From contig JALIZF010001827.1 in the NCBI GenBank assembly GCA_029948255.1, forward strand, positions 1-64,000: DNA of 64,000 nt, written 5' to 3'. Origin of the DNA: Telmatactis stephensoni (Eukaryota > Cnidaria > Anthozoa > Actiniaria > Isophelliidae). Both the position numbers and the translations under genes were made by a program. Shown here one piece after another: positions 1 through 12,727 of the stretch (its first letter is position 1; every line of letters starts with the position of its first letter). Under the pieces are notes generated by a model. The model was given only the letters and a program-made list of their open reading frames with translations, had not been told where the DNA came from and did not search any database.

Positions 1-620
1 GCACTGGGACTGGGACCTTGGGATGCACTGGGATACTTGGGATGCACTGGGATACCTTGGATGCACTGGTACCTTGGGATGCACTGGGATACCTTGGGAT
101 GCACTGGGATACCTTGGATGCACTGGGATACTTGAGATGCACTGGGATACCTTGGATGCACTGGGATACCTTGGGATGCACTGGGATACCTTGAGATGCA
201 CTGGGATACCTTGGGATGCACTGGGATACCTTGAGATGCAGTGGGTACCCTGGGAAGCGATGGAATACCGTGGGATGCACTGAGATTCCTAGGAATGCAC
301 TTGGATACCGTGAGATGCACTGGGTACCGTGGGATGCGATGGAATACCTTGGGATGCACTGGGATACCTTGGGATGCAATAGGATACCTTGAGATGCACT
401 GGGATACCTTGGGATGCACTGGGATACCTTGGGATGCACTGGAATACCTTGGGATGCACTGGGTACCGTGGGATGCGATGGAATACCGTGGGATGCACTA
501 GGGTACCTTGGGATGCACTTGAATACCTAGGGATACGTAGGGATTATTTTGATACCGTAGGATGCACTTGGATACCGTAGGATGCACTGGGATACCTAGG
601 GATGCAGGGGGGCGGACATA
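1..620. repeat. 20-bp minisatellite array
   Basis: Tandem array that is already running at the window edge, so its left end is not visible. The unit is about 20 bp, made of two related decamers, GGGATGCACT and GGGATACCTT. Variants with GGGTACCGT and GGGATGCGAT appear around 240-340 and 460-490, which suggests homogenised sub-blocks. It decays after about 600 into unique sequence. Open frames through it (Trp-Asp-Ala-Leu-Gly-Tyr-Leu type peptides) are by-products of the repeat. Confidence 0.95.
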
Positions 621-2142
621 GAGATGCACCTGGGATAAACTATATTATGATACACTTAGTGATGCATACACGAAGTACTTACCCTAGTGGTCGGGTCTGG
701 TCATGCAGCTGTCGACGATCATTGGTGATAAAATAGAGGATATTACATAGGGGCTCGGAGATACAAATTTTATCTTCGAGTGTTGATGAGATCTCTCACG
801 AGTGAGCGCAACGGTAATGTGTGTTCTAAGGTTGTGTTCTAAATTATTTCAACATGGCGGACACCACGTAACAGCATTCAACGCCTTATAACTGAAAATC
901 TAGCACCGCGACCTATCAGAATTCTTTGCTTTTTCGTTGTATTTTCTCATCGAAACTAAAACATCAAAAAAGTAAAAAACATCGTCGATACTCTTTTGAG
1001 ATAATCACGAAAAATAGTCAAAATCAACGTTCGAATCGCGCGTAAGTGCAACTGATTTTTACCTTTCAAATGCGAATATTTAGCTTTACCTACAAGTAAG
1101 TGAAGGCATATTACTTTTCATGATACACTGTTCACTTTATACCTTACACTAGAGGTCAAACTCTGAAATCTCTTGTTTTCGTTCAAAATGGCGAGATTTC
1201 GCTCTTTTCGAGCTATCATAGTACCGAAACTAGCACCCCCATTCTCTTTATTGATTTGATATTCCCAACTCGAAAACAATCTTTATGGTGATCTATAGAA
1301 AAATTCATGGATAGAAACTAGCGCAAGCCCATTACTGACCTTAATATGTAATCAGTGATCATTTGTGTTTGGATTTTCAGTTTGTAAGATTGTAACGTTT
1401 GAGTAAAAAATCACATGTTTTGATGATTTAGCCAAATTTAATTGGTGTCTATTTTAGTAAAACATCAAACTACAAATCATCAATCGTTACCAATTAAGGT
1501 AGTTGGATTTCATCTGAACTGGCGTGCTGGGGTCCCATGCAGCATGCGTTTTTATGCGCCGATATCGAGCTGCATTTTTAAACTCCATATTATAAGCTGC
1601 GATGAGGAAAAATGTGCTGAGTTCAGTATCTTAATTCACCTCTCACTCATATCATATCTTTAATATTAACTGTCAGATTCAGTTACTCTACGGGAATGTT
1701 CCTTCTCCAATGGAACCTGTGAATGGCTAATTCCACCAAAAAATGGGACTTGCTGGAAAATTAAGCGGACAGATAGAGCAGGTTTGATTACTATGTAAAT
1801 AAAAATATCTGTTGAGCGTGAGAACCGAAATCTAGTTACAAGCGTGACTGATATACAAACAAAAACAATCAAAATCAAAATAAATAAATAATGCTTGAGT
1901 TGCTTAGATAATAAAAATGAATGTCTTGTATGCGGTGTGGTTTCTTTCAACGGTTGTAATTCATTGAAATATCGATGGACTTTGCAAACTTACTGAGACT
2001 GTTTTATTACGTATTATAAAATATATGAGATATAACGCGCGCGCTGATTGGCTGGCTACCATGTTTATATCAGAGGACAGAGACATGTCCCGCAAAAAAA
2101 TCGTCGAAAATATTTTATAAAAGCAATATAAAACGATGGCTT
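621..2142. other. Non-coding AT-rich stretch
   Basis: I see no gene, RNA or clear repeat boundary here. Reading frames are short and have no recognisable motif. Confidence 0.6.
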
Positions 2143-2298
2143 ATGTCTCCGTACTGTGATATAAAAACTCTGGAAGATGTAGAGCTCTCGAAAAGCAAGA
2201 GAGAGACATTCGGCTACGCCTCATGTTAAATCCTAAGCTTAATTGCTTTTCTCTTGTGTACATCTTCTATCGTGTTTTACATCACAGTACAGAGACAT
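2143..2298. mobile_element. MITE-like inverted-repeat element
   Basis: The ends are an 18-bp inverted repeat with one mismatch: ATGTCTCCGTACTGTGAT on the left, and the complement of ATGTCTCTGTACTGTGAT on the right. Further inside, AGATGTA/TACATCT and AAGCAA/TTGCTT are also complementary. There is no coding content. Sequence on either side (about 2030-2100 and 2310-2400) contains two diverged direct copies of a segment beginning ATAACGCNCGC, so the element may sit in an older duplication. No target duplication was found. Confidence 0.5.
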
Positions 2299-3163
2299 GT
2301 TATAAAGTGATATATAATGACATAACGCACGCACTGATTTGATGACTATTGTATTAAAATTATAGGACATAGACATGACTCGCACTAAAACATCGTAATA
2401 ATATTTTATTAACACTCAGTGTTCTGCATTTCCAAGCAATTTTATGATTACAGAAGCATGTACTTTACGCAACGACGACAGCGACGTCATGTGAAGACGG
2501 GACGCCAAAAAAGATTAAAGAAGAATCGATAACGCTATTTCTTTTGCTTTTTCATATCATTTTCATGTGACATTCAGACTTCGAATCTTGAAATAAATGA
2601 AAATGAAAGATCAGTTTCTGTGCGAATTAAAAATAAGCTGATTTACGTTCTACAAGTTGCCGTTCTTGGTAGGAGCGTGAAATCTGGACTTTTCACGTTG
2701 TAGTTTTGAAGAATACGGTCGATATCTTTGCAGTTCTACACATTTGCACGTGCATTTATTGTATTTGTAATTAAAGGCATTGTTTTATGCCGACGTCGTC
2801 CACGTTGCCGTCGTGGTTGCGTATGGTCCCTATTTATAACTTTGGTGTTTGGCAACTATAATTTTGTTCATGGAATCTATTTTATAGGAACCTTCATCGT
2901 ATATCATGATCAATGACTCGTGTTCTTCAGCACTTGAAAGTAAGGCGTTACCATTCCATAAACGGACTGTATTGTGCATAGGATTTTTATATCGTATGCA
3001 ATCTAAAGGTAAAGCCGTCCTTCAGTCTCGAGGTATGACGCGACTGGTGAAAAACACTCTCTGGCATTTAACTGGTTATCATGGCCGTAATTGGAAGAAA
3101 GGGTATGTGAGACTGGATGGTATCAAAAATCAAAAGGTATGCCATTACAAATGTAGTTAAACA
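2299..3163. other. No supported gene
   Basis: An 84-codon frame at 2906-3160 has no splice context or motif that I can defend. Nothing else is seen. Confidence 0.5.
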
Positions 3164-3274
3164 CAGTCATTCTCAGAAACGCCCGGTTCCTTGTCCTCCA
3201 TGACATGTCCTCCTCCTTAAAAGCTTTTTAAACTCGTTGCATGGAGGACAACCGGGTGTTTTTGAGAATGACTG
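3164..3274. mobile_element. Foldback (hairpin) element, 111 bp
   Basis: Two imperfect arms face each other: CAGTCATTCTCAGAAACGCC on the left, and a right arm whose complement begins GCAGTCATTCTCAAAAACAC. The arms continue through CCGGTT and TGTCCTCCATG. The centre is AT-rich (AAAAGCTTTTTAAA). The whole unit would fold into one long stem. No target duplication is obvious. Confidence 0.6.
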
Positions 3275-5251
3275 CGACAAAAAAGTGTAGCCTGTCATAA
3301 GCAGCTCGACTCTCTACAACGAATTCAAAAGACCAAGATGACAAGTATTATAATAGTAGTCCGATGAAGGACATCTTAACTTAATATTTAAGTTAGATGT
3401 AAAGATGGTGGCATGATGTTTATATTTCGGTTTAATATTAAACCATTCTCAAAACAATATTATAACAAGTATTATACTTCATGGCAGCCGGTTACAGCAG
3501 GTGGACCAACCCACTGTAGCGGGATGGCGGGATGACGACATACAAGGCGTTAATATTTAGGACTTTGCCTATAGCACCATATAGATTTTGGAGAAATTCA
3601 TATAAACTGGTTTTGAAATATTTGAGGCGCATTTTTTTAAACCCCCAAAAATGGCAATTTCTTGACACTTTCGATTAAATAATTTCAAAAGCAAAGCAGC
3701 ATGACAACTTTTGGACTGCCCATGTATATATATATATATATATATCGGGTTAGTCCACTGGTTCTTCAAGAATAGTCTAATATTTGTAATTTTGGTGTCA
3801 CCTAAAATAAAGCTACGTACCGCATTTAAAGCGGGAGTTTTACAAGCTGCACTATTATTCTTTTTCGTATTTCCAACTTTATATATGCCTCATGGTTATT
3901 TTCACATTCATCTTTGTTCCTTGTTCGCATCCGAGGAATTCTGACAGGGGGTTCTAAGCCTCCATTTTCTCTTTAACACCTCTAGGCCCTTCCCGACTGT
4001 CTTATCACTTTTATTATCTATAGAATGATTTTATAAAAGAAACTAAATACACCTTTCTTGTTTTCACACATTCATGAAAACCGAGGTGAGTTTGTGAGAA
4101 TTAATGTAATTCCAAAAGTTCGAATTTTGAAAATTCGTATGTCCTTGGTTTTTCAACTTATATCCTTCAAACCTCACAGTTTTACTGATTTTGATGTGCT
4201 CTTTCCAGCTATGGTCATTGTTTTTAAGTTTGGGAACAGTTTTGGAATTACATGATAAAAGCTATATAAGTAAGAAATCACGGTAGCAATTCAGAAAATT
4301 ATATACGTCATTTACCGACGTATAAGATTGCAGAATACGTCTTGGTAACCGTCATATTCGCATTCAGCATGAAAAATCAGTTTAGAATAGTGATGTTACC
4401 AAAATGCCTCCAGGTGTCTGATTTTTGGAAAATGCGCCTAGTCTAAGACGAAGTAGATTGCTTGCGCTTGTTTGAGAGTTAATTCTCATAAACGTACTGA
4501 GGCCGTGATGTGTTTCGGAAGACGATTTCTTAAATCAAAAATATATCTATCTGATTGAAATTAATAGAGGAAAATTGCATAGGATGAAACAACCAAAGCC
4601 TGTTTCTCTGTTTTATTTTCAGATCCGCTTTTATGTGTGGGGGTAACAAATTCAAGTATCAATATAGCTCTAACGAATATCAGCATATCTACAAGATTTT
4701 GTCCAGGATTTGTTTCAATCGCACCATTGAATGCAAGGCCAGGTATTTACAAAACTCACTAGAACTATTGCCTTCAAAACATGAGGCTAGAGACAATCTA
4801 ACCCCTCTTGCAATATAGCCTGTCGTAAGATACTACCTCTCTTAATCAATTAATTTTCTAAAGGACCACAAAATCACTATTAGATACTGAACCTCTCGTG
4901 GCAGATCGACCACCTCAAATAAACGACCACTTACAGCCTTGATGAATAATCCTCGAAGACGTCACTGAATAGGCGTCCCCTTGACCACATTGTTGGTCAA
5001 CAAACTGCAGCGCTGCCATCTTTTGCTATCTAGCCAACATTGAAGTTGGGGCCATCAAAGAGGGTGTTCAAAGGTGTTCTGTCTAAGACTGTAGCTTAAT
5101 ATTTTGGATGTTCGTCGACCGCTGTATTTTATTTTTTAATCGTAGAACATCAAAAAAATTAAAAAAATATTCTTGGCCGTTTATGCTTGCTTTACAATAT
5201 TTTGCATGTGAAAGGCGATTAAGAGATGAGGTCACGATCGGTCAAAGAAAA
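3275..5251. other. Non-coding stretch with a TA microsatellite
   Basis: Contains a (TA)n run at about 3725-3746. No supported coding exon or element boundary is seen up to the large transposon that begins near 5252. Confidence 0.55.
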
Positions 5252-5252
5252 G

Positions 5253-5885
5253 GTGGCAACAGTGAATCGTCCGATTTCGTTCATATTACAGTGCTAGGTA
5301 GGCCTTTAGGAAGTATGAATCGTGGTGTATTTTATTTCAAAAAAAATCTCTTTGTTTCGGAGAAAAACAAGAAAATCGAATTTGCGCCTAATTAGCGCTA
5401 AATTTAGACCCAAATGTAGCCCAAGTTTGAAGCTCTCGTGAAACTTTGGAAATAGTCTACTGCCAATAATATTTCTGTGTATTTTAGAAGGGTATACCAG
5501 CTATGGCCTGAAAGCATTTTTGTTGAATTTACTTGATATTTTCACTGGAAAAAATATTTCTTTGTAACCCTTGTTTTTCGCCGAGGTAAAAGTACGCTAA
5601 GTGCAAAAAATTATTTCAACACATGCTACACAAAATAAACAGCCCATATTAAGAATTTAGGAAGATTTAATAATGTTCTTTTCATTTATGGAAAAGATTT
5701 TTTGGGTATTTTGTTGTGCGATCGATAAGAGTGATTTAAACTTAGCAACAAATAGCAAAAATGTCGCTGTCGGCAATATCAAAGGAACAGGCAATTAGCG
5801 TAACGCGAGTTTATTTACAACCAGAAGCTCGTAAAATAACCCACAAATTGATTAGAATATTTTTCTACTCAAATAAATATGTTAT
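5253..5885 (+). repeat. Left terminal inverted repeat of the large transposon
   Basis: Matches the reverse complement of 12728-13365 over about 630 bp with scattered substitutions and small indels. Shared landmarks are TCCGATTTCGTTCATATTAC near the outer end, CGATCGATAAGAGTGATTTA in the middle, and TTTATTTACAACC near the inner end. The inner boundary fades around TTCTACT(C/T)(A/G)AATAAAT. Confidence 0.9.
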
Positions 5886-6045
5886 TTAGGATAAAGATTA
5901 AAATGAAACACTATTTGTTAGTGTTCTACATGGACAATCGCGTGACATTTAAAGTTGCATTGAAAATGGAAATGACACTGAAATCTACATGCATAATTAG
6001 TGTATTTGTTCTATGATTACTACATTACTTGAACAGCTTTGATTA

Positions 6046-9000
6046 ATGTTGATCATGGAAGAAGTGTGCTGTTCGTTCAAACAGTTGCTCGGAGATTGTT
6101 GCGAGCAAGATAGAAAAGATGTGAGGGTTAAATACAATCGAACAGTTCCTCTTCTGGCCTGTAATAAGGACATACGTGCACACAAGAGAACTTTTAGCTT
6201 TTCCGGACCAGAAAGTGAAGTAGAATTGATTCTTTATCGTGCTGGTGTATTTTCATGTCCGGCATACATTGATACTTGGACAATCTGTCCACATCATCGC
6301 TCAAAACTTGGATTAGGTTGGACCAGAGGATCGAGTACAAGGTGTCAAGTGCCCACGTTGATCTCGAATCATGGGAAATCAAAAACAAAGTGGCCGAAGT
6401 ACGAAAGAGGCATGGGAAGAAATGATTCTCATCTTATACTATCAAAAAGTGGAATTCTTGTTCAGATTGGCTCAGGTAGGATTCTTCATGTCATAATGTT
6501 TATTAGAGAAATATAAAATGCAAAGAGTCTTGTTTTGGGTCAGTTACAAATACGGGTTTATTTCCGGAATCACATGTACATCCATGTTTCTTTTGCTTTC
6601 AATTTTGAAGCTCAGTGTTATTTTATGTTTGATCTATTTGTTATATATATTTTCTTATTTGAGCAATCAAGTTTATGGAATCGAGCAACTTCGATGAAGG
6701 ATTCTGGATTTGATAATTGACGCCAAAATTGTGTGTGCGCAAGGACGTGTCGGCTAAAAATAAAGGGCTGCTCACGCCTATGTAGTGATTAGAATTTAGA
6801 AAATGCTTTGATTTTCTATGCAAATAGGGATTTGTACTAACTGCAGAAAGAAATTGAGGCACATGAACTCGGAGAACCTGGATCCAATCGTAGAAACTGT
6901 AGAAGATGAAGCAATAGAAAAGATATGTGATTTGAGTCTGGTAAGAGATTATTTATGCATTAGTAGAAGTGGGAAACGAAAATTGACTAGTTGTTCGAAA
7001 GCAACCATGCCCCCTAAGCTTATCTCTATGGAGCGACGGCCCTTTTTTGTACGAAAAAGTGGAGTACTTTTGTTATATAGCTATGTATATTTAGAATGCA
7101 GGTTGACCCGAGTTGAGCCCGTGAATTACGTAACACCGTACTTTTGAAATAAGGGTCCTTGTGACATCAATTGACAGAAATTGTTTAATAATCAAGAACT
7201 CCTGTATTTCTAGGAAGATGACGGTGACATTTAAACCAGTGTCGTTACCAAGCCCATCCGGCGAATCTCTCCTGAGCACTACATTGGCAGACACACCCAT
7301 GAGCTCGTACGAAATATTTGAGGCCTCTTCAACGATTGTCACTGAAGACAAATCATTTTCCATTGAAACATCAGGAGAAAAGTTAAACAAATTCCTTGCA
7401 TCACGCGATATCAGCCCTATTCCACATACGCTTTCAACGTCGTGGGAAGAAGCTTCTACGCGCACTCAACGTTATTATACGCGCAAAGCAAGACAGGTAG
7501 TAACAGCGTGCTTAGAAGAAATTGCTCCGGAACAGTCTGCAAAGCTTCTTAATACTTTAAGTGACAAATCAAACCTTGAATTAACAGGAATAGATCACTC
7601 TCTCATGGACTCACTTCGCGAATGCTACTATAATGGAAGTCACTGGAGCATTAGACGACAAATATTATCAATTATGGCAGACAAACTTAGTTACAAGGAA
7701 TTGTTAAGTGGTTGGTTCTTTGAAGCGGGGGAAGCAAGAAACCAAATTCCAACGGACTGTTTGAAGGTCAGAGTTCGCGTAATTATAAATATTTCAGTAA
7801 AACTACTCATATAAAACAGCAGCTCTCAATATAAATTATAGCTTACCGAGGAAACTGTTAGCTCAAGCGTAAACTTAGAGCTTAATGTCTGCCTAATTTC
7901 CTTGTTTACGTTGAATTTCAATCGCAGCAGGTCCACAATTGAAGAATAAAGTTCGCTCGTGCATTAAATTTTCTTCGTTGCGAGTTCGAAGCACTCTGAT
8001 ACAACAGAGAACCTCACCAGGGTAGACTGGCCCTTTTATACTTTTGTCGGTAGTTTCTGGACTAGTTTACGCCGATTTTAGCCAATCAGAATCAAGTTGG
8101 AATGGTAAATTTGTGCTTGGTTTGACTGTGGGTTTCCTGTGTGAACCACTTGTGGGGTGTTTTACTTCCTGTGAATCACTTCGGAAACTACTGGCGGGGT
8201 GTTTTATAGTGGATACCTGACTTGACACCTTACCGTTTCAACGTTGCAAGACACCACATCTTATTACATGGCAGAGGTGCTGCTATATCTCCTACTAAGA
8301 ACGCAAGAATGTATGTAAGCCAAGAGAAAGTCGAACATTTTCTCACATTTATCACAAGTACTCATATTATTCAAGATCTTCCTTTCGGAGAGAAAACACT
8401 GAAACTGTCATCAGGTGAACAACTGAAAATCCCAAACGTTGTGCGCACTCTCATACCTGAGCAGATAATTCGTCAATACCAAGGCTACTGCAGAGATGTC
8501 GAATTTGATCCCGCAAGCCGTAGTACACTTTCAAGAATTCTCAATGTCTGTTCTGCTTCAATGCGAAAATCTCTCCAGGGCCTTGATTATTTCTCAGCAA
8601 CCGGGGCCAAAGCCTTTGATCAACTAGAAGCCATTGTCGAAAAAATTGGGGATGAACATGAAAAGGGTCTGACATGGGCTAAAGACACAACTGAAAAGCT
8701 AAAACAAGCAAAACGTTACCTTAAAGGTGATTATAAGGTAAGGAAGAACTAATATCATTTACTGCACAGTCAATAACATTAGTGGATGCTCTAAAATCTT
8801 ATAATTTCGAGATTAGTTCTCCTTCTCCTTCCGTCTTAGTGAGCATTTTGGGCATAGAGGTACAACAGGACTTGCAGGTGTCAGGTGTAGAGTGGTGTTC
8901 GGTGTTGGCGGGATGAGAGAGGCAGTTCTATTCACATATTGTTCATGCACGCTTTTTAAACAAAACTATTTTAAACAGCACAACAACCAATGCTCATATA

Positions 9001-11031
9001 CAAGTGAGTGCACAAATCAACGTCCTTAAATATCGAATGTTCATTGTCTCTTTTAGGTGCATGTTTCTAGCAATTCACAAGTTGCCGATCACTGTAGAAT
9101 GTATGCCCTCAGTTACCCAAATGATTCTGACTACAAAGAAGCATGTAACCATGAACATCATATGAAGTGTGATCGATGTGATTTGCTACATCTTGTTCTG
9201 GAAAAAAATCGTTCAACTATAGACAATGTACAGTGCTCGGCTGAAGAAAAAGAAGATATGGAATATATAATGGGCGAATCTGTGAAAAATATTGAAGCCT
9301 GGAAAGCCCATCTTCTTCAATCAGTGAACCAGGATGTTGCGAGAAACGAAGTGTTGGAGAATTTGAATAATGTCTCTGTGACTCTGGTGTCTGATTGGGC
9401 GATGAAGTTTTTACCGCAAAAGTATCGCGAAAGCCAGCGAGATTGGTTTGGGAAACGCGGTATATCCTGGCACCTAACGGTGGCTTTAAGAAAAACCATT
9501 GAGCAAGAACTACAAATGCTAACGTTTGTACACATTTTTGAAAACTGCAATCAGGACAGCCCAACTGTCTTAGCTATCTTTGATGATGTTTTGCGCCAGC
9601 TGAAGGGTACTTTTCCGGATGTAAAGTCCATATACATGAAACAAGACAACGCAGGTTGTTATCACTCTGCTTCGACAATGCTCGCAGTCAATCAAATTGC
9701 TACCAACAATGGAATGAATCTATCGAGAATCGATTTCTCGGACCCACAAGGTGGTAAGGCAGCGTGCGACCGAAAGGCGGCGACTATCAAAGGCCACATG
9801 AGGAGATATCTGCACTCGGGCCATGACATCGACACCGCAGAACAAATGAAGAGTGCAATTGAGTCATATGGAGGAGTACCAGGAGTGAGAGTGACTTTGA
9901 GTGGCCCACAGTCTACTTCAGGTTTCAAGTCTGTGAAATGGGATGGTGTCAGTTACATCCACAACATTGAGTTTAGTGAGACAGGTTTGACCGTTTGGAG
10001 AGCATACGGTATCAGCGCTGGAAAGTTCTTCCTTTGGAGTGATCTTAGTGTTCCAGACAACATACCAAAATTGAACATTAAAGCAGGACCTCGAATTCCA
10101 GATATTTCGTTTGTTCCAGTAAAGGCCAGAAAAATTTCCAAAGAAAAGAACCATGAATGTGATAGTGTTGACGAAGAAGAGGAAAACTACGACGATTGTG
10201 AAGAAGATGAGAAGGGAAATAGTATTGAAGGCCAAAATGCCAAAAAGGTTGTTTTTCTGCCCAGAAGAAGGATGTATCAAATCGTTTCAACGATATTCGT
10301 CACTTGAGAAACACCTTGACTGTGGAGATCATAAGTACTCCCTCGAACACCAAACACTTTATGATAAGTCAATGCTACTTTACGCTTCAATGCTTGAGCA
10401 TGGAACAAGTGAGATTCGCGAGATTCCTGACATTCTAGGTCAACAACCAGTAGAAAGTGCAAGGGATTCGTTACCACCAATGGGCTGGGCATTAAAGTCA
10501 ACAGGGAAAAAGATCCGGTTTACTGAGACACAGAAAACGTACCTCTACAAGATTTTCAAAGCTGGAGAAGAAACAGGACACAAAGCAGACCCGGTTACAG
10601 TTTCAAAATCAATGAGAAGAGCAAAGGCTCCAGATGGTTCTCGCTTGTTCAAAAAAAGTGATTTTTTGTCACCTCAACAAATTTCTGGATATTTCTCTCG
10701 CTTGGCAAGAGGGAAAACTCTCCCCTCCAACGAAAATGAAGACGAACAAGAAGCTAGTCATGAAGATCAATTAGACGCCGCTGAACAGTTCATCCAAGAG
10801 CTGACAGAGGAAGTGATGAATACCATTGCTCTTCAACATCCCGTCATGTATGACTCTTACAACATCTGCGAAATCTCTAAAAATTCCAAACTCTCTCAGT
10901 TTTCTGTTCAAATGTTGAGAGACATTTGTTCATCTATGGAGCTTGACACATCTGGTATAAAAGTCAAACGCAAGATGCCTTACATCGAACTTCTTACTGA
11001 ACTAGTCAACAAATGTAGCTGTGTACATTGA
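6046..11031 (+). CDS. Spliced transposase: Cys/His N-terminus, RNase H-like core, C2H2 finger
   Basis: Five exons: 6046-6475, 6828-6940, 7218-7766, 8210-8737 and 9057-11031. The intron phases are 1, 0, 0 and 0, and all junctions are GT..AG. Exon 1 has Cys/His pairs (TICPHHRSKLGLGW), and exon 2 continues with CTNCRKK. Exon 5 has a candidate acidic triad: SDWAMKF, KQDNAGCYHS and GGKAACDRKAATIK. These resemble an RNase H-fold DDD/E transposase core, which I infer from motif style rather than a profile hit. An acidic linker precedes a C2H2 finger (C-x4-C-x12-H-x5-H, near 10255-10335). The C-terminal part (KTYLYKIFKAGEETG, QQISGYFSRLARG) looks like a helical DNA-binding domain. The core and the finger lie in different frames; a single T-run indel near 10250-10254 would explain this. 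The exon 3 start at 7218 is chosen for frame; the stronger acceptor at 7213 would break it. There is an alternative ATG at 6055. About 1,200 residues in all. Confidence 0.8.
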
Positions 11032-12727
11032 ATTATGTAAGTTAACGTGGTTCCTTGTAATAATTGGCAAAGGATGTGGGAGAGAAGGTTCCACTCCAAG
11101 GTCCACACCCTTTCCAATACCTCACTAAGACGGAACGACCTTTCTTTATACAGTACGCAGTAGGAGGGCATAAACCAGGTACGCGCCCTATAAAACCTTC
11201 GGCGGCCTAACTTCATACATAGACCCAGATTTGAGCTATTTTTTTCTAACACTGTCATCGCGTGTATGCTGAAAGTGAATGCATGGCAAATAAATATTAT
11301 CTACTTACTGACTGAGTGGGAAAGGCAAAAGGGAAGACACCTGGTTCGAGGTCATGGCCGTGCTGAATGACTGAGAGCCAAATATTTTCCCAAATATTTT
11401 CCCTTCTTTTCCGACCAAACTCAGGCAATAAGTATTTTATCATGTGAGTCTTTTTGGTTCTTTTTCATATTTTTAGACGTGCGCGCATCCGGGTCAGGAT
11501 ACGTTTTTTAGACCACCTTCGAAAATCCGTCCCCGTCACATGATTATTTTCGAAAGCTTTCTGTTAAAATATATTTCTTAGCCCGCTCAAGTGTCAGATT
11601 ATGCGGGGCAATCCGTCACATCACCTGACGCGTATGTCTCAGTCTCCTATTTATGCTCTCCTGTACTCAGTAAAAGGTAGACGTATCAAACGCGATGTGA
11701 CGTTGAAGATCACGCAGCAGTCCGCGGGTTGGGGTACTCCCATATACTTTGGGTGGAGATGCTTGTTGTAACTTCTAGGGGTCGAAATAAACAATCTTGT
11801 ACATCATTTAACTGGACTACCAGAGACTGAGCTGGTAACTTTAAGGGTGTTTTTCAATAAATAAGATACCCTCATAAACTTTACAAGTAGCTGTTCAAAG
11901 ATGCTGTCTTTAATACTATTAAAACTGAAATAAGCGCAAAATAAAGTGTTTCCACCCCCATCTGGATGAGACTCGTGTACCATTTCGGCATCATATTCAA
12001 AATTTCGGACGAGTGTCCCTACCCTTCTGTATATAGAAGGTCCCAAGCCCGAGGGCAGCGTGTACTGGCGAATGCTAAAAATGAACGTTAGACGTCAACA
12101 ACATTTTGAGGGGGACCCGAAAACAAGCCAAATGGCATCCGCACTAACGTCCCGGCTTTGCCATGGCAGTCGCGCAATTATAGACTGTGATGTGTTTGCA
12201 ACCTTACGTCCTGTTTTGCATTGCGTGCGTTTGCTATATATATCTGCCTATTTGTATTATAAGGAACCAGTGCGAATTACTACGGTGAAACTTTTGTAAG
12301 GGGATATAGCATTTATGCGTTCATCTATAATTCTTTACGGCAAAGAAATTAAAATGTCGCGAAGAAATTTCAGTTTCAAAACACAGGTCACAAGATAGGA
12401 AACAAGTTTTTCTTCATTAGTACACTCACAATAATGTATATTGTTTAAATCCTGTTTCAAAGTATTGTAACACATACTAAATAGCACATGTATATATATA
12501 CGCTGTATAACCTGGCCCGAAGTACGCTGAATACGGGTTCCTAATAAAGGAAGGGTAATCTAAAGTTCACTATAGTTTTTGTTGATGTGCTGGAAAAGGC
12601 CATGAAAACCAAAATGTTTACCAATATAGCCTATGGTCTGCATAAGTGCGGCTGACTTTAAATGACAAGTAGGAGATTAATCTTGAAAATAGAAAAATGT
12701 GGTAAGATTTTTTAAATCTAGAATAAA
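11032..12727. other. 3' non-coding part of the large transposon
   Basis: Lies between the transposase stop codon and the right TIR. Two reading frames (11804-12046 minus, 12060-12299 plus) have no recognisable content and no splice support. Presumed 3' untranslated and subterminal sequence. Confidence 0.55.

Noticed and set aside
23..580. Open frames with Trp-Asp-Ala-Leu-Gly peptides in the minisatellite
   Set aside because: A 20-bp repeat without stops is open in several frames on both strands; there is no start, splice or codon signal.
2906..3160. 84-codon frame with a GYHGRNWKKGYVRLDG segment
   Set aside because: Weakly recalls a MAM-type motif but has no cysteines, splice support or neighbours to back it.
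9217..10501. Minus-strand frames within the transposase exon 5
   Set aside because: Shadows of the plus-strand coding exon, without motifs.
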